Source: Nocardioides daedukensis (lineage in GTDB: Bacteria; Actinomycetota; Actinomycetes; Propionibacteriales; Nocardioidaceae). Taken from it: a stretch of DNA of 64,000 bases. A program made the translations under genes and the position numbers. The stretch covers positions 3,745,835 through 3,809,834 of the forward strand of contig NZ_JACCAA010000001.1 in assembly GCF_013408415.1 (NCBI RefSeq), in the 5' to 3' direction. Under the pieces are notes generated by a model, which was not told the DNA's origin, did no database searches, and saw nothing but the letters and a program-made list of their open reading frames with translations. Positions 1 through 9,457 of this stretch are shown one piece after another. The number at the start of each line of letters is the position of its first letter. Positions within the stretch are counted from its first letter, which is position 1.

Positions 1-1
1 C

Positions 2-895
2 TCGGGGACCGGGGCCGCCCTGGACCCGCGGGATCCGGGCCCGCTCGCCGGCCTGGAGTGGCTCGCGGTCGCCGACGCCGACCGGCGCCAGGGCAGCCGC
101 GAGGCGATCATCCGCTCCGCCGCACCGCTCACCGAGGACCTGGCCCTGGAGGCCGCCGCCTCGCTGTGGACCGAGCAGGACCGGGTGGGCTGGGAGTCGG
201 GACGGGTCGTGGCCGAGCGGAGCACCACGCTGGGAGCGATCGAGCTGGCCAGTGCTCCGATCCCTGACCCTCCGGTCGAGCTCGTCGTCGCCGCGATCCG
301 CGACGGACTCGCCAAGGAGGGTCTGGACGTCCTGCGCTGGACCGAGTCGGCAACGGCCCTGCGCAGACGGCTCGACTTCCTGCACCGCACACTCGGTGAC
401 CCGTGGCCGGACGTGGGGGACTCGGCACTGACCGAGGACGTCGAGACGTGGCTGGGATCCGACCTGGCCCGGGTGCGCGGAGCCAAGGACCTGGCTCGAA
501 TCGACGTGACCGGTGCCCTGCGGCGACTCCTGCCCTGGCCCGAGGCCGGCCGGCTCGACGAGCTCGCACCGGAGCGGGTCGAGGTGCCCACCGGGTCCAA
601 GGTGCGGATCGACTACTCCGGAGACCAACCGGTCCTGGCGGTGCGGCTCCAGGAGGTCTTCGGTTGGACCAGCGTGCCCCGACTGGCCGATGGGCGGGTG
701 CCACTGCTGCTGCACCTGCTGTCGCCGGCCCAGCGACCGGCGGCGGTCACCGCCGACCTGGACTCGTTCTGGGACAACGGCTACCCGGGTGTGCGCTCGG
801 ACCTGCGCGGGAGATATCCCAAGCACCCGTGGCCAGAGGACCCGCGGAGCGCGCCACCGACTCGGCGTTCCAAACGGGCCGGAGATCGAGAGTAG
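2..895 (+). CDS. hrpB: HrpB-type ATP-dependent helicase, C-terminal part (5' truncated)
   Basis: The reading frame is open from the first bases and ends at TAG 893-895, leaving 297 residues of a longer protein. The visible part has no helicase motifs. Segments such as PLAGLEWLAVADADR near its start and FGWTSVPRLADGRVPLLLHL and FWDNGYPGVRSDLRGRYPKH near the end match the C-terminal region of HrpB-type DEAH-box helicases. The family normally runs to about 800 residues, so the helicase core lies upstream of the window. The physiological substrate is not clear from sequence. The stop codon overlaps the 3' end of the tRNA on the other strand. Family assignment is by remembered motifs. Confidence 0.8.
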   Translation, partial: SGTGAALDPRDPGPLAGLEWLAVADADRRQGSREAIIRSAAPLTEDLALEAAASLWTEQDRVGWESGRVVAERSTTLGAIELASAPIPDPPVELVVAAIRDGLAKEGLDVLRWTESATALRRRLDFLHRTLGDPWPDVGDSALTEDVETWLGSDLARVRGAKDLARIDVTGALRRLLPWPEAGRLDELAPERVEVPTGSKVRIDYSGDQPVLAVRLQEVFGWTSVPRLADGRVPLLLHLLSPAQRPAAVTADLDSFWDNGYPGVRSDLRGRYPKHPWPEDPRSAPPTRRSKRAGDRE

Positions 896-966
896 GGCGG
901 GTGGGGCTCGAACCCACGACCCAAGGATTATGAGTCCTCTGCTCTAACCGACTGAGCTACCGCCCC
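893..966 (-). tRNA. tRNA with CAU anticodon (Met or lysidine-modified Ile2)
   Basis: A complete cloverleaf reads on the minus strand. The acceptor stem is GGGGCGG (966-960) with CCGCCCT (900-894) and discriminator A at 893. The D-arm, the anticodon stem GAGGA/TCCTT with loop CTCATAA, and the T-arm GTGGG-TTCGAGC-CCCAC are all intact. The anticodon is CAU. From sequence alone it could be elongator tRNA-Met or tRNA-Ile2 needing TilS lysidine. It lacks initiator features (three G-C pairs in the anticodon stem, unpaired position 1). CCA is not encoded. Its 3' end overlaps the hrpB stop codon. Confidence 0.95.
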
Positions 967-1037
967 TCAAGCGGAGGACAGCCTATCTGCGCGCGTCCCG
1001 TCGCCTCCGGGCACCCGGCCGTGCGGCGGACGGGAGG

Positions 1038-1559
1038 TCAGCCGATGAACTCGACCGCGTAGGTCGGGCCCACGGGTTGCTCGGCGCGCTGGAGACCCTC
1101 GCGATAGTTCACGGTGACGCGCCCGATCTCGACCTTGGCCGCGCTCGAGGACTCGACGCTGAGCATCAACTGGTCCGTGCCCAGGCGCAGGTCATTGCCC
1201 TCGGCCTCGACCACGTCGGTGCAGAACCGGGTCGGATCGGTGGTCTCCGCGATCGAGCCGCCCTTGCAGATCCACGCCTTCGCCGTCACCCCGGGTGCGG
1301 AGGCCTTCGGGATCTCCACGTCCTTGACGGTGAGCTCGCGCCCGGCCTGGGAGCCGTTGGTGACACCCAGGTAGACGGATCGTCCGGCCTTGGTGGTCGC
1401 CGACTCCGTGCGGTCCGGGGTCGCCAGTGCCTGCGGGTGGCCGAGCCACCACAACCCGATCGCCACCAGGGCGAAGGCGACAGGAAGCCACAGCCAACGC
1501 AGCCAGCGATGGGGGGCAACCTCAAGGGCACGGGGTAGCAGCCCCGCGTTCGAACTCAT
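1038..1559 (-). CDS. Hypothetical single-pass membrane protein
   Basis: This 173-residue protein has one hydrophobic segment near residues 20-40 (WLWLPVAFALVAIGLWWLG), followed by an extracytoplasmic domain of about 130 residues. That domain contains two cysteines (WICKGG, TRFCTD) that could form a disulfide. I chose ATG 1559 because a TAATGT hexamer (1572-1567) lies exactly 7 nt upstream, as expected for a leaderless transcript. The frame stays open upstream to a TTG at 1622. It is convergent with the tRNA/hrpB side and divergent from the hydrolase gene at 1720. No family recognised. Confidence 0.7.
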   Translation of the reverse strand: MSSNAGLLPRALEVAPHRWLRWLWLPVAFALVAIGLWWLGHPQALATPDRTESATTKAGRSVYLGVTNGSQAGRELTVKDVEIPKASAPGVTAKAWICKGGSIAETTDPTRFCTDVVEAEGNDLRLGTDQLMLSVESSSAAKVEIGRVTVNYREGLQRAEQPVGPTYAVEFIG

Positions 1560-1566
1560 GCGGGAC

Positions 1567-1572
1567 ACATTA
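1567..1572 (-). promoter_or_regulatory. -10 hexamer TAATGT placing a leaderless start
   Basis: TAATGT is followed by 7 nt and then ATG 1559 on the minus strand. No Shine-Dalgarno sequence precedes that ATG. The spacing fits transcription starting at the A of the start codon. Confidence 0.5.
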
Positions 1573-1719
1573 GGCGCGCTTGGCCCGGTTTGTCCCCGGG
1601 ATGACGAGGTGTCTCGCACCAACTGCGTAACGTCTGGGGTGGCTCAGCGGTTGACCCGGTCACCCGCACCTTCTGGTGCGGCCGACACCGTGCCCGCAGC
1701 ACCGAGGAGAACACCGACG

Positions 1720-2640
1720 ATGACCATGCCCGAGCGCCCGCTCCTCGAGGGAACCGTGGCCGTGCGGGAGGGTCGTCGGCTCGGTTTCGCCGAGTACGGC
1801 GCCCGCGACGGCGCCACCGTGATCTGGATGCACGGCACACCCGGCGCACGTCGCCAGATCCCGGTGGAGGCCAGGGCGTACGCCGTGGCCAACGGCGTAC
1901 GGATCATCGGCCTGGACCGTCCCGGGATCGGGTCTTCCACGCCGCATCTCTATGACTGCATCGCCGACTGGGTGGGGGACCTGGAGGTCCTTGCGAACAC
2001 GCTCGGCATCGAGACGATGAGCGTGGTCGGGTTGTCCGGGGGAGGTCCCTACGCGTTGGCGGCAGGCGCGTGCCTGCCGGAGCGGGTCAAGGCGGTCGGG
2101 GTGCTCGGCGGGGTGGCGCCGACGGTCGGACCCGAGGCGGCCAGTGGCGGGATCATCCAGCTCGCCGTACGTCTGGCCCCGGTGGTGACCCCGTTGCGGA
2201 TCCCGCTCGGTGTCGCGCTGACCCAGCTGATCCGGTTGGTGCGTCCGCTGGCCGGTCCGGGCCTGGACCTCTATGCGGCGGTGCAACCTGACGGCGACAA
2301 GCACCTGCTGGGCCGTCCGGAGTTCAAGGCGATGTTCCTCGACGACCTGCTGCACGGATCGCGCTTCCAGACCTCGGCCCCGCTCAACGACGTCGTGCTC
2401 TTCGCCCGGGACTGGGGTTTCCGGGTGGCCGACATCGCGGTGCCCGTCCGGTGGTGGCACGGCGACGCGGACCACATAATTCCCTTCGCCCACGGCGAGC
2501 ACACGGCCTCGCTGATCCGCGACGCCGAGCTGCACACGATCTCGGGGGAGAGCCACCTCGGCGGCCTCGGCATCGCGGAGGAGGTGCTCGGGACGCTCAG
2601 CTCGTTGCTCGAGCGCACGCCGGTGCGCCGAGCGCGCTGA
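1720..2640 (+). CDS. Alpha/beta hydrolase
   Basis: This 306-residue protein has the alpha/beta-hydrolase signature set: an oxyanion-hole HG motif (MHGTPGARRQ), a nucleophile elbow GLSGGG, and a late Asp/His pair in the segments WHGDADHIIP and ISGESHLGG. The start ATG 1720 follows AGGAG (1704-1709) at suitable spacing. A longer open frame upstream (from 1390) reads through the promoter region and is not expected to be translated. No signal peptide is seen, so it is probably cytoplasmic. The substrate cannot be told; esterase, lipase and epoxide-hydrolase-like activities are all possible. Confidence 0.85.
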   Translation: MTMPERPLLEGTVAVREGRRLGFAEYGARDGATVIWMHGTPGARRQIPVEARAYAVANGVRIIGLDRPGIGSSTPHLYDCIADWVGDLEVLANTLGIETMSVVGLSGGGPYALAAGACLPERVKAVGVLGGVAPTVGPEAASGGIIQLAVRLAPVVTPLRIPLGVALTQLIRLVRPLAGPGLDLYAAVQPDGDKHLLGRPEFKAMFLDDLLHGSRFQTSAPLNDVVLFARDWGFRVADIAVPVRWWHGDADHIIPFAHGEHTASLIRDAELHTISGESHLGGLGIAEEVLGTLSSLLERTPVRRAR

Positions 2641-2705
2641 GACAACACCGATTCACTGGCATTCTCGGGCAACATGGGTCACAATGACTCCATAACTACA
2701 CACCT

Positions 2706-2719
2706 GTCACTCGTGTGAC
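2706..2719. promoter_or_regulatory. Short inverted repeat GTCAC-N4-GTGAC upstream of the DUF3145 gene
   Basis: Perfect 5-bp arms with a 4-bp spacer lie about 66 bp before the GTG at 2786, in a relatively AT-rich stretch likely to hold the promoter. The arms are short, so chance is possible. The rest of the 145-bp gap (2641-2785) shows no other structure. Confidence 0.3.
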
Positions 2720-2785
2720 TTCATCTCTGCAAGTCGATACCGCTGGGGAAGGCGTATCTCGACGCCTTGAGATGAGGAGGTCACA

Positions 2786-3310
2786 GTGACCACGACTGCT
2801 AAGCGCACCGGCAACCCAGTGACGAGGGGAATTCTCTTCGTCCACTCCGCGCCGTCCGCACTGTGCCCTCACATCGAGTGGGCAGTGGGCGGCGTCCTTG
2901 GCGTTGCCGTGAACCTTGAGTGGACCCCGCAGCCTGCGCAATCGGGGACCTACCGGGCCGAGCTCTCCTGGACCGGAGACGCCGGCTCGGCTGCTGCTGT
3001 GACCTCAGCCCTGCGCGGATGGAACCACCTCCGCTTCGAGATCACCGAGGAGCAGACCGTCTCCACGGAGGGGTCTCGCTACTCCTTCACGCCCGAGCTG
3101 GGCGTCTTCCACGCCGTCACCGGCATGCACGGCGACATCATGATCCCCGAGGACCGGCTCAAGGCCGCCGTCGTCAAGGCCGCGCTCGGCGAGACCACGG
3201 TGCTCAACGAGATCGACAAGCTCCTCGGCAAGCCGTGGGACGACGAGCTCGAGACCTTCCGTCACGCCGGGGACGGTGCCCCCGTGCGCTGGCTGCACCA
3301 GGTCGTCTGA
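2786..3310 (+). CDS. DUF3145 family protein
   Basis: This 174-residue protein matches the actinobacterial DUF3145 family. The conserved N-terminal block RGILFVHSAPSALCPHIEW is followed by WAVGGVLG, and a conserved tail ends in WLHQVV. The GTG start at 2786 follows a strong GAGGAGG (2774-2780). No membrane segment or catalytic motif is evident. The function of the family is unknown to me. It stands alone, with its own likely promoter upstream. Confidence 0.9.
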   Translation: MTTTAKRTGNPVTRGILFVHSAPSALCPHIEWAVGGVLGVAVNLEWTPQPAQSGTYRAELSWTGDAGSAAAVTSALRGWNHLRFEITEEQTVSTEGSRYSFTPELGVFHAVTGMHGDIMIPEDRLKAAVVKAALGETTVLNEIDKLLGKPWDDELETFRHAGDGAPVRWLHQVV

Positions 3311-3359
3311 GGCAGCAGCGGTGCGGATCAGCGGTCCGCGCCGAGGCAAGGAGCACACT

Positions 3360-4412
3360 GTGCTCATGTCGCTGACCCGTAGCGCAGCCCTCATCGTGTC
3401 GGTCTGCCTCGTGCTGGCCGGATGCAGCCCTGCCACCGATCGAGACGGTGGCACGCAGGATGCTGCGCCCTCCTCCAGCACGACGCCGAGCACGTCGCCG
3501 GGCACGAGTGACGGCGTACCGTCCGTGGCCGCGACCCCGACGAGTGCGCCGCACCCGGTCTCCCTTCCGGCACTGATGGACAAGGAGATCCGCGGCGAGG
3601 GCCTGAAGCGGGTGGCCGAGGTCGGCACCACCGAGGCCTACGCCCAGCACCGGGTGAGCTATCGCAGCGGGGACCTGACGATCTCGGGCTTGATGAACGT
3701 GCCGCGTGGCAAGGGACCGTTCCCCGCCGTGGTGCTGGCACACGGCTACATCGACCCGGACGTCTATGCGAACGGCCAGGGCCTGCGCCGCGAGCAAGAC
3801 CTCTTGGCGCGTGAGGGTTTCGTGACCCTGCACGTGGACTACCGCGGGCACGCGCAGTCGGATCCGTCCACGGAGTTCGAGCAGTCGTCGCGGCTCGGTT
3901 ACACCGAGGACGTGATCAGCGCGGTGCTTGCCCTGCGCGCCTGGGACGGGCCCGTCGACGATGACCGGGTGGCGCTGCTCGGCCGCTCGATGGGCGGCGG
4001 GGTGGTCTACAACGCGCTGACCGTCTCCCCGGGGTTGGTCGATGCGGCGGTCGTCTTCGCTCCGGTGAGCTCGGACATGGTCGACAACTTCGAACGGTGG
4101 GGCCGCCCGAACGCGCCGTTGGCCCGGCGGATCATCTCCGAGTACGGCGAGCCGGCGGACGAGCCGGAGTTCTGGTCAGGCCTCTCCGCACGCACCTATT
4201 TCGACCGCGTGAGTGAGCCGGTGATGATCCACCACGGCACCGCCGATGACTCCTGCCCGATCGCCTGGAGCGAGGAGACCGTCGCTGCCCTCGAGGCGCA
4301 GGGGAAGGACGTGACCTACCACGTCTACCAGGACGAGCAGCACGCCTTCGGTCCCCAGTGGCCGCTCTCGATGGAACGCACCGTGGCGTTCCTGCGCAAG
4401 AACCTGGCCTGA
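3360..4412 (+). CDS. Lipoprotein alpha/beta hydrolase (S9/dienelactone-hydrolase type)
   Basis: This 350-residue protein begins with a lipoprotein signal peptide ending in the lipobox LAGC, then a Ser/Thr/Pro-rich linker to about residue 60. The catalytic domain has AHGYIDPDVYANGQG near the oxyanion hole, the nucleophile elbow GRSMGGG, an acid region HGTADDSCPI and a His in DEQHAFGPQ. This is typical of prolyl-oligopeptidase-like or dienelactone-type hydrolases. It should be anchored to the outer face of the membrane. GTG 3360 is chosen because AAGGAG (3348-3353) sits 6 nt upstream; ATG 3366 is the alternative. The substrate is unknown. Confidence 0.85.
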   Translation: MLMSLTRSAALIVSVCLVLAGCSPATDRDGGTQDAAPSSSTTPSTSPGTSDGVPSVAATPTSAPHPVSLPALMDKEIRGEGLKRVAEVGTTEAYAQHRVSYRSGDLTISGLMNVPRGKGPFPAVVLAHGYIDPDVYANGQGLRREQDLLAREGFVTLHVDYRGHAQSDPSTEFEQSSRLGYTEDVISAVLALRAWDGPVDDDRVALLGRSMGGGVVYNALTVSPGLVDAAVVFAPVSSDMVDNFERWGRPNAPLARRIISEYGEPADEPEFWSGLSARTYFDRVSEPVMIHHGTADDSCPIAWSEETVAALEAQGKDVTYHVYQDEQHAFGPQWPLSMERTVAFLRKNLA

Positions 4413-4442
4413 GCCACGCCGCGGATCACCAGGCCGAGCGGA

Positions 4443-5315
4443 TCACCAGGGGAAGAACGGTGGCATCTGCGAGGCCTTGCTTGTGAACTCCGGGTCGCGC
4501 TTCTCGAGGAACGACGCGACGCCCTCCTTGCCATCGGCGATGGAGGTGTAGAACATCGACAGCGAGTCCACCTGGTGCGCCACGATCGGATCCGGCGCGG
4601 CGCTGTTGCGATAGATCATCTGCCGCGCGAGTGCGACGCCGACCGGCGAGCGGTTCACCGTGAACTTCCGGGCCAGTGCGTACGCCGCCTCGAGCAGCTC
4701 CTCGGGCGGGTGCACCGAGCGCACGAGTCCACCCTCGAGTGCCTCGTCCGCACTCAGGATGTCCGCGGAGTAGATCCACTCCAGGGCCCGGGAGATCCCG
4801 ACGATGCGGGGGAGGAACCAGGTGGACGCAGCCTCGGGGGTGACCCCGATCTTGCCGAAGACGAAGCCGATGCGGGCCTTCTCGGAGGCGAGGCGGATGT
4901 CCATCGCGCAGGTCATCGTGGCGCCGATGCCGACCGCGGCACCGTTGATCGCGCCGATTACCGGCTTCTTGCAGTTGAAGATGGCCAGAGTGACCCGGCC
5001 GCCGGTGTCGCGCACCCCGGCGTGGATCTCCGGGGCATCGAGCCGCTGCTGCATGTCCTCGAGCGTGGGGGACTGGGACTCGTCGAGCCCGAAGACATTG
5101 CCCTCGGCGCTCAGGTCCATCCCCGCGCAGAAGGCTCTGCCGGAACCCGTGACCACGACGGCTCGGACGTCGTCGTCCTCACTGGCCCGGTTGAAGGCCG
5201 CCTCGAGCTCGTCGGCCATCTCGACGGTGAACGAGTTCATCGCCTCGGGCCGGTTCAGGGTGATGGTCGCGATGTTGTCGGCGTTCACGTCCCACGCGAT
5301 CGTCTGATAGCTCAT
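4443..5315 (-). CDS. Enoyl-CoA hydratase/isomerase (crotonase) family protein
   Basis: This 290-residue crotonase-fold protein carries the signatures ITLNRPEAMNSFT and GSGRAFCAGMDLSAEG (first oxyanion-hole region) and VIGAINGAAVGIGATM (second). The glutamate region FVFGKIGVTPEAASTWFLPR is typical of hydratases. It likely acts on acyl-CoA thioesters in the cytoplasm. It lies 41 bp downstream of accD on the same strand. A TAGCCT hexamer (5327-5322), 6 nt before its ATG and with no Shine-Dalgarno sequence, suggests its own leaderless promoter inside that gap. Specificity within the superfamily cannot be set from sequence. Confidence 0.88.
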   Translation of the reverse strand: MSYQTIAWDVNADNIATITLNRPEAMNSFTVEMADELEAAFNRASEDDDVRAVVVTGSGRAFCAGMDLSAEGNVFGLDESQSPTLEDMQQRLDAPEIHAGVRDTGGRVTLAIFNCKKPVIGAINGAAVGIGATMTCAMDIRLASEKARIGFVFGKIGVTPEAASTWFLPRIVGISRALEWIYSADILSADEALEGGLVRSVHPPEELLEAAYALARKFTVNRSPVGVALARQMIYRNSAAPDPIVAHQVDSLSMFYTSIADGKEGVASFLEKRDPEFTSKASQMPPFFPW

Positions 5316-5321
5316 GACAGC

Positions 5322-5327
5322 AGGCTA
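5322..5327 (-). promoter_or_regulatory. -10 hexamer TAGCCT before the crotonase start
   Basis: TAGCCT, 6 nt, then ATG 5315. It would give a leaderless crotonase mRNA independent of the fab operon. Confidence 0.5.
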
Positions 5328-5356
5328 GCGGGCGCCTGCTGACACACTGCCTGGTC

Positions 5357-6810
5357 TCAGAGCGGGATGTTCCCGTGGTCGCCGCGGACGTCGGCGGCAC
5401 CGGCGATCGCACGGGCCAGCGCGCTCCGGGTGGAGTCGGGCTGGACGATCTCGTCGACCACACCGATGTCGACGGCCTTCTCCACACCTCCGGCGATCCG
5501 CTCGTGCTCGACGGCCAGCTCGGCCTCGACCTGGGGACGGATCTCGGGGGAGAGGTCGACCAGCTTGCGACGGTGCAGGATCCGGATCGCCGCGACCGCG
5601 CCCATCACGGCAACCTCGGCGCCGGGCCAGGCGAAGACCCGGGTGGCACCCAACGAGCGCGAGTTCATCGCGATGTAGGCACCGCCATACGTCTTGCGGG
5701 TGACCAGGGTGACCCGGGGGACCACGGCCTCGCCGAACGCGTGAAGCAGCTTGGCGCCACGGCGTACGACGCCGTCCCACTCCTGGCCGACGCCGGGCAG
5801 GTAGCCGGGAACGTCGACCACGACGACCAGCGGGACACCGAACGCGTCGCACATCCGCACGAAGCGGGAGGCCTTCTCTGCCGACGCTGAGTCCAGGCAG
5901 CCGCCGAGGCGCAGCGGGTTGTTGGCAACCACGCCGACGGTTCGACCGCCCATCCGGCCCAGCGTGGTGACGATGTTGGGGGCCCACTTGGCGTGCAGCT
6001 CCTGGCCGGTGCTGGTGCCGTCCTGGTTGCGGTCGAGCAGCTCCTCGACCAGCGGGTGCACGTCATAGGCGCGCTTCTTGGACTCCGGGAGGGCGCCGGC
6101 CAGGTCACGGTCCTCGACGGCGTCGACGTCGAGGGTGCCCTGGTTGCCGAGCAGCGAGGCGACCGAGCGTGCGCGCGAGAGCGCCTCGGCCTCGGTCTGG
6201 GTGAGGATGTGGACGACGCCCGAACGGCGCCCGTGGGGCTCCGGTCCGCCGAGGCGGAGCATGTCGACGTCCTCGCCGGTGACCGAGCGGACCACGTCCG
6301 GGCCGGTGACGAAGATGCGTCCCTCCGGGCCGAGGATCACGACGTCGGTCAGGGCCGGGCCATAGGCGGCTCCGCCCGCGGCCGGGCCGAGCACGACGGA
6401 GATCTGCGGGATCCGGCCCGAGGCCTGGGTCATGATGTGGAAGATCTCGCCCACGGCGTGCAGGGAGAGAACGCCCTCGGCCAGGCGAGCGCCGCCGGAG
6501 TGCCAGAGCCCGACGATCGGGACCTCGTCCTGCATCGCACGGCGGTAGGCGACCAGCACGGCCTTGCAGCCCAGGTCGCCCATCGCCCCGCCCATCACGG
6601 TCGGGTCGGAGCAGAAGGCCACCACCGGTGATCCGTCCACCAGGCCGCGAGCCGCCAGCATGCCGGAGTCGTCGTTCTCGGTGAGCAGCTCCAGGGAGCC
6701 GGCGTCATAGAAGGCGGTCAGCCGGTGCAGGGGGTGACGGAGGTCGTCCTCGCGTGCAGGCTTGGCGGGCTTGGTGGCGATGGTGTCGGCGGCAGGAGAC
6801 TTGGCGTTCA

Positions 6811-6811
<1 letters not shown>
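5357..6811 (-). CDS. accD: Acyl-CoA carboxylase carboxyltransferase (beta) subunit
   Basis: This 484-residue protein has the two-lobed carboxyltransferase fold of acyl-CoA carboxylases. The N-lobe has VGLWHSGGARLAEGVLSL and GPAAGGAAYGPAL; the C-lobe has VDVPGYLPGVGQEWDGV and KTYGGAYIAMNSRSLGATRV. It would transfer carboxyl from biotin-BCCP to acetyl- or propionyl-CoA. Its place at the end of the fab operon matches accD6 of mycobacteria, which makes malonyl-CoA for FAS II. Its ATG overlaps the fabF stop in TGATG, so translation is probably coupled. No BCCP/biotin carboxylase alpha subunit lies in the window. Confidence 0.93.
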
Positions 6812-8064
<1,253 letters not shown>

Positions 8065-8127
8065 GGGGATTCCTTGTGGGTCGCGGTGAGGGGGATGCGG
8101 GTCTCGAGGGCAATCAGGCCGCTGGGT

Positions 8128-8373
8128 TCAGGCCTGGGCCTTCTCTATGAAGGAGACGGCGTCGCCGACGGTCTTCAGGTTCTTGACCTGGTCGTCGGGG
8201 ATCGAGACGCCGAACTTCTCCTCGGCGGCCACGACGACCTCGACCATGGAGAGCGAGTCGACGTCGAGGTCATCCACGAACGACTTGTCGAGCTGGACGT
8301 CCTCGGCGGGGATGCCGGCGACCTCGTTGACGATCTCGGCGAGGTCGGTGCGGATCTCTTCGGTGGTGGCCAT
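8128..8373 (-). CDS. acpP: Acyl carrier protein
   Basis: This 81-residue acidic protein carries growing acyl chains on 4'-phosphopantetheine. The attachment serine lies in LDVDSLSMVEVV, about residue 42. ATG 8373 follows GGAG with 8-nt spacing; the frame extends further upstream without a better start. It sits between fabH and fabF, as expected for an actinobacterial FAS II operon. Confidence 0.97.
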   Translation of the reverse strand: MATTEEIRTDLAEIVNEVAGIPAEDVQLDKSFVDDLDVDSLSMVEVVVAAEEKFGVSIPDDQVKNLKTVGDAVSFIEKAQA

Positions 8374-8437
8374 GCGTGTTTCTCCTTGGGTGGGTTGTGC
8401 GCTGTGATGGATGGTGCTGCTTCGGTGTGGTGCGAAC

Positions 8438-9457
8438 CTAGGGAACGGTGACGACCTGGGCGGCGTACGCCAGGCCGGCACCGAACGCGATCAGCAGGGC
8501 GGTGTCGCCGCTGCGCGCCTCGCCGTCGGCGATCATCCGCTCGAGGGCAAGGGGAATGGAGGCCGCCGAGGTGTTTCCCTGCTCGGCGATGTCGCGCGCG
8601 ATGCGCACGCTCGAGGGCAGCTTCATGGTCCGCGCCATCGCATCGGTGATGCGCATGTTGGCCTGGTGCGGGATGAAGACGTCGAGGTCGTCCACGGTGA
8701 TGCCGGCCCGGTCGAGGGCCTGCTGGGCGACCTTGGCCATCTCGAAGGCGGCCCATCGGAACACCGAGCTGCCCTCCATGGTCATGTGCGGCATCGGCGG
8801 CACCTCGCCGGTCTCGGCCGCGGTCCTCAGCACCGTGCCCCAGTCGATGTTCTGCCGGATGTAGTCGTAGTGCTCGCCGTCCGAGCCCCACACCACCGGG
8901 CCGATGGCGGGAGTGTCGCTCGGGCCCACCACCACAGCGCCGGCCCCGTCGGCGAAGATGAAGGCCGTTCCGCGGTCGGTGGGGCTGGTCAGGTCGGTGA
9001 GCTTCTCGACCCCGATGACCAGGACGTGTCCGGCCGAGCCGCCGCGGATCATGTCGGAGGCCAGGGTCACGCCGTGGCAGAAGCCGGCGCAGGCGGCGGA
9101 GATGTCGAAGGCGGCGGCCTTGTTGGTGCCCAGGTCGTGCGCGACCAGGGTGGCCACGGCCGGAAGCTGCATCAGGTGGCTGACGGTGGCGACGATGACG
9201 CAGTCGATCTGCTCGGCCTCGACGCCCGCGGCCTCGAGTGCCTGGGCGGCAGCGGCCACCGACATCGAACGGACGGTCTCATCGGGGCCGGCAAAGCGGC
9301 GCGAGACGATCCCGGAACGCTGCTGGATCCACTCATCGCTGGAGTCGATCGCCTCGACCAGCTCGGAGTTGGGGACCACCCGCTCGGGACGGTAGGCACC
9401 GACGCCGAGCAGTCGCGCATAGGGGCTGCTCGGGGCCGGGATGGTCAGTGCGGCCAT
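8438..9457 (-). CDS. fabH: Beta-ketoacyl-ACP synthase III
   Basis: This 339-residue enzyme primes fatty-acid synthesis by condensing acyl-CoA with malonyl-ACP. The catalytic triad is present: C123 in ISAACAGFCHG, H264 in FIPHQANMRI and N295 in EQGNTSAASIPLAL. The start ATG 9457 overlaps the fabD stop in TGATG, which rules out the longer open frame to 9532. The position between fabD and acpP is as in Streptomyces. The primer (branched or straight chain) cannot be read from sequence. Confidence 0.96.
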   Translation of the reverse strand: MAALTIPAPSSPYARLLGVGAYRPERVVPNSELVEAIDSSDEWIQQRSGIVSRRFAGPDETVRSMSVAAAAQALEAAGVEAEQIDCVIVATVSHLMQLPAVATLVAHDLGTNKAAAFDISAACAGFCHGVTLASDMIRGGSAGHVLVIGVEKLTDLTSPTDRGTAFIFADGAGAVVVGPSDTPAIGPVVWGSDGEHYDYIRQNIDWGTVLRTAAETGEVPPMPHMTMEGSSVFRWAAFEMAKVAQQALDRAGITVDDLDVFIPHQANMRITDAMARTMKLPSSVRIARDIAEQGNTSAASIPLALERMIADGEARSGDTALLIAFGAGLAYAAQVVTVP

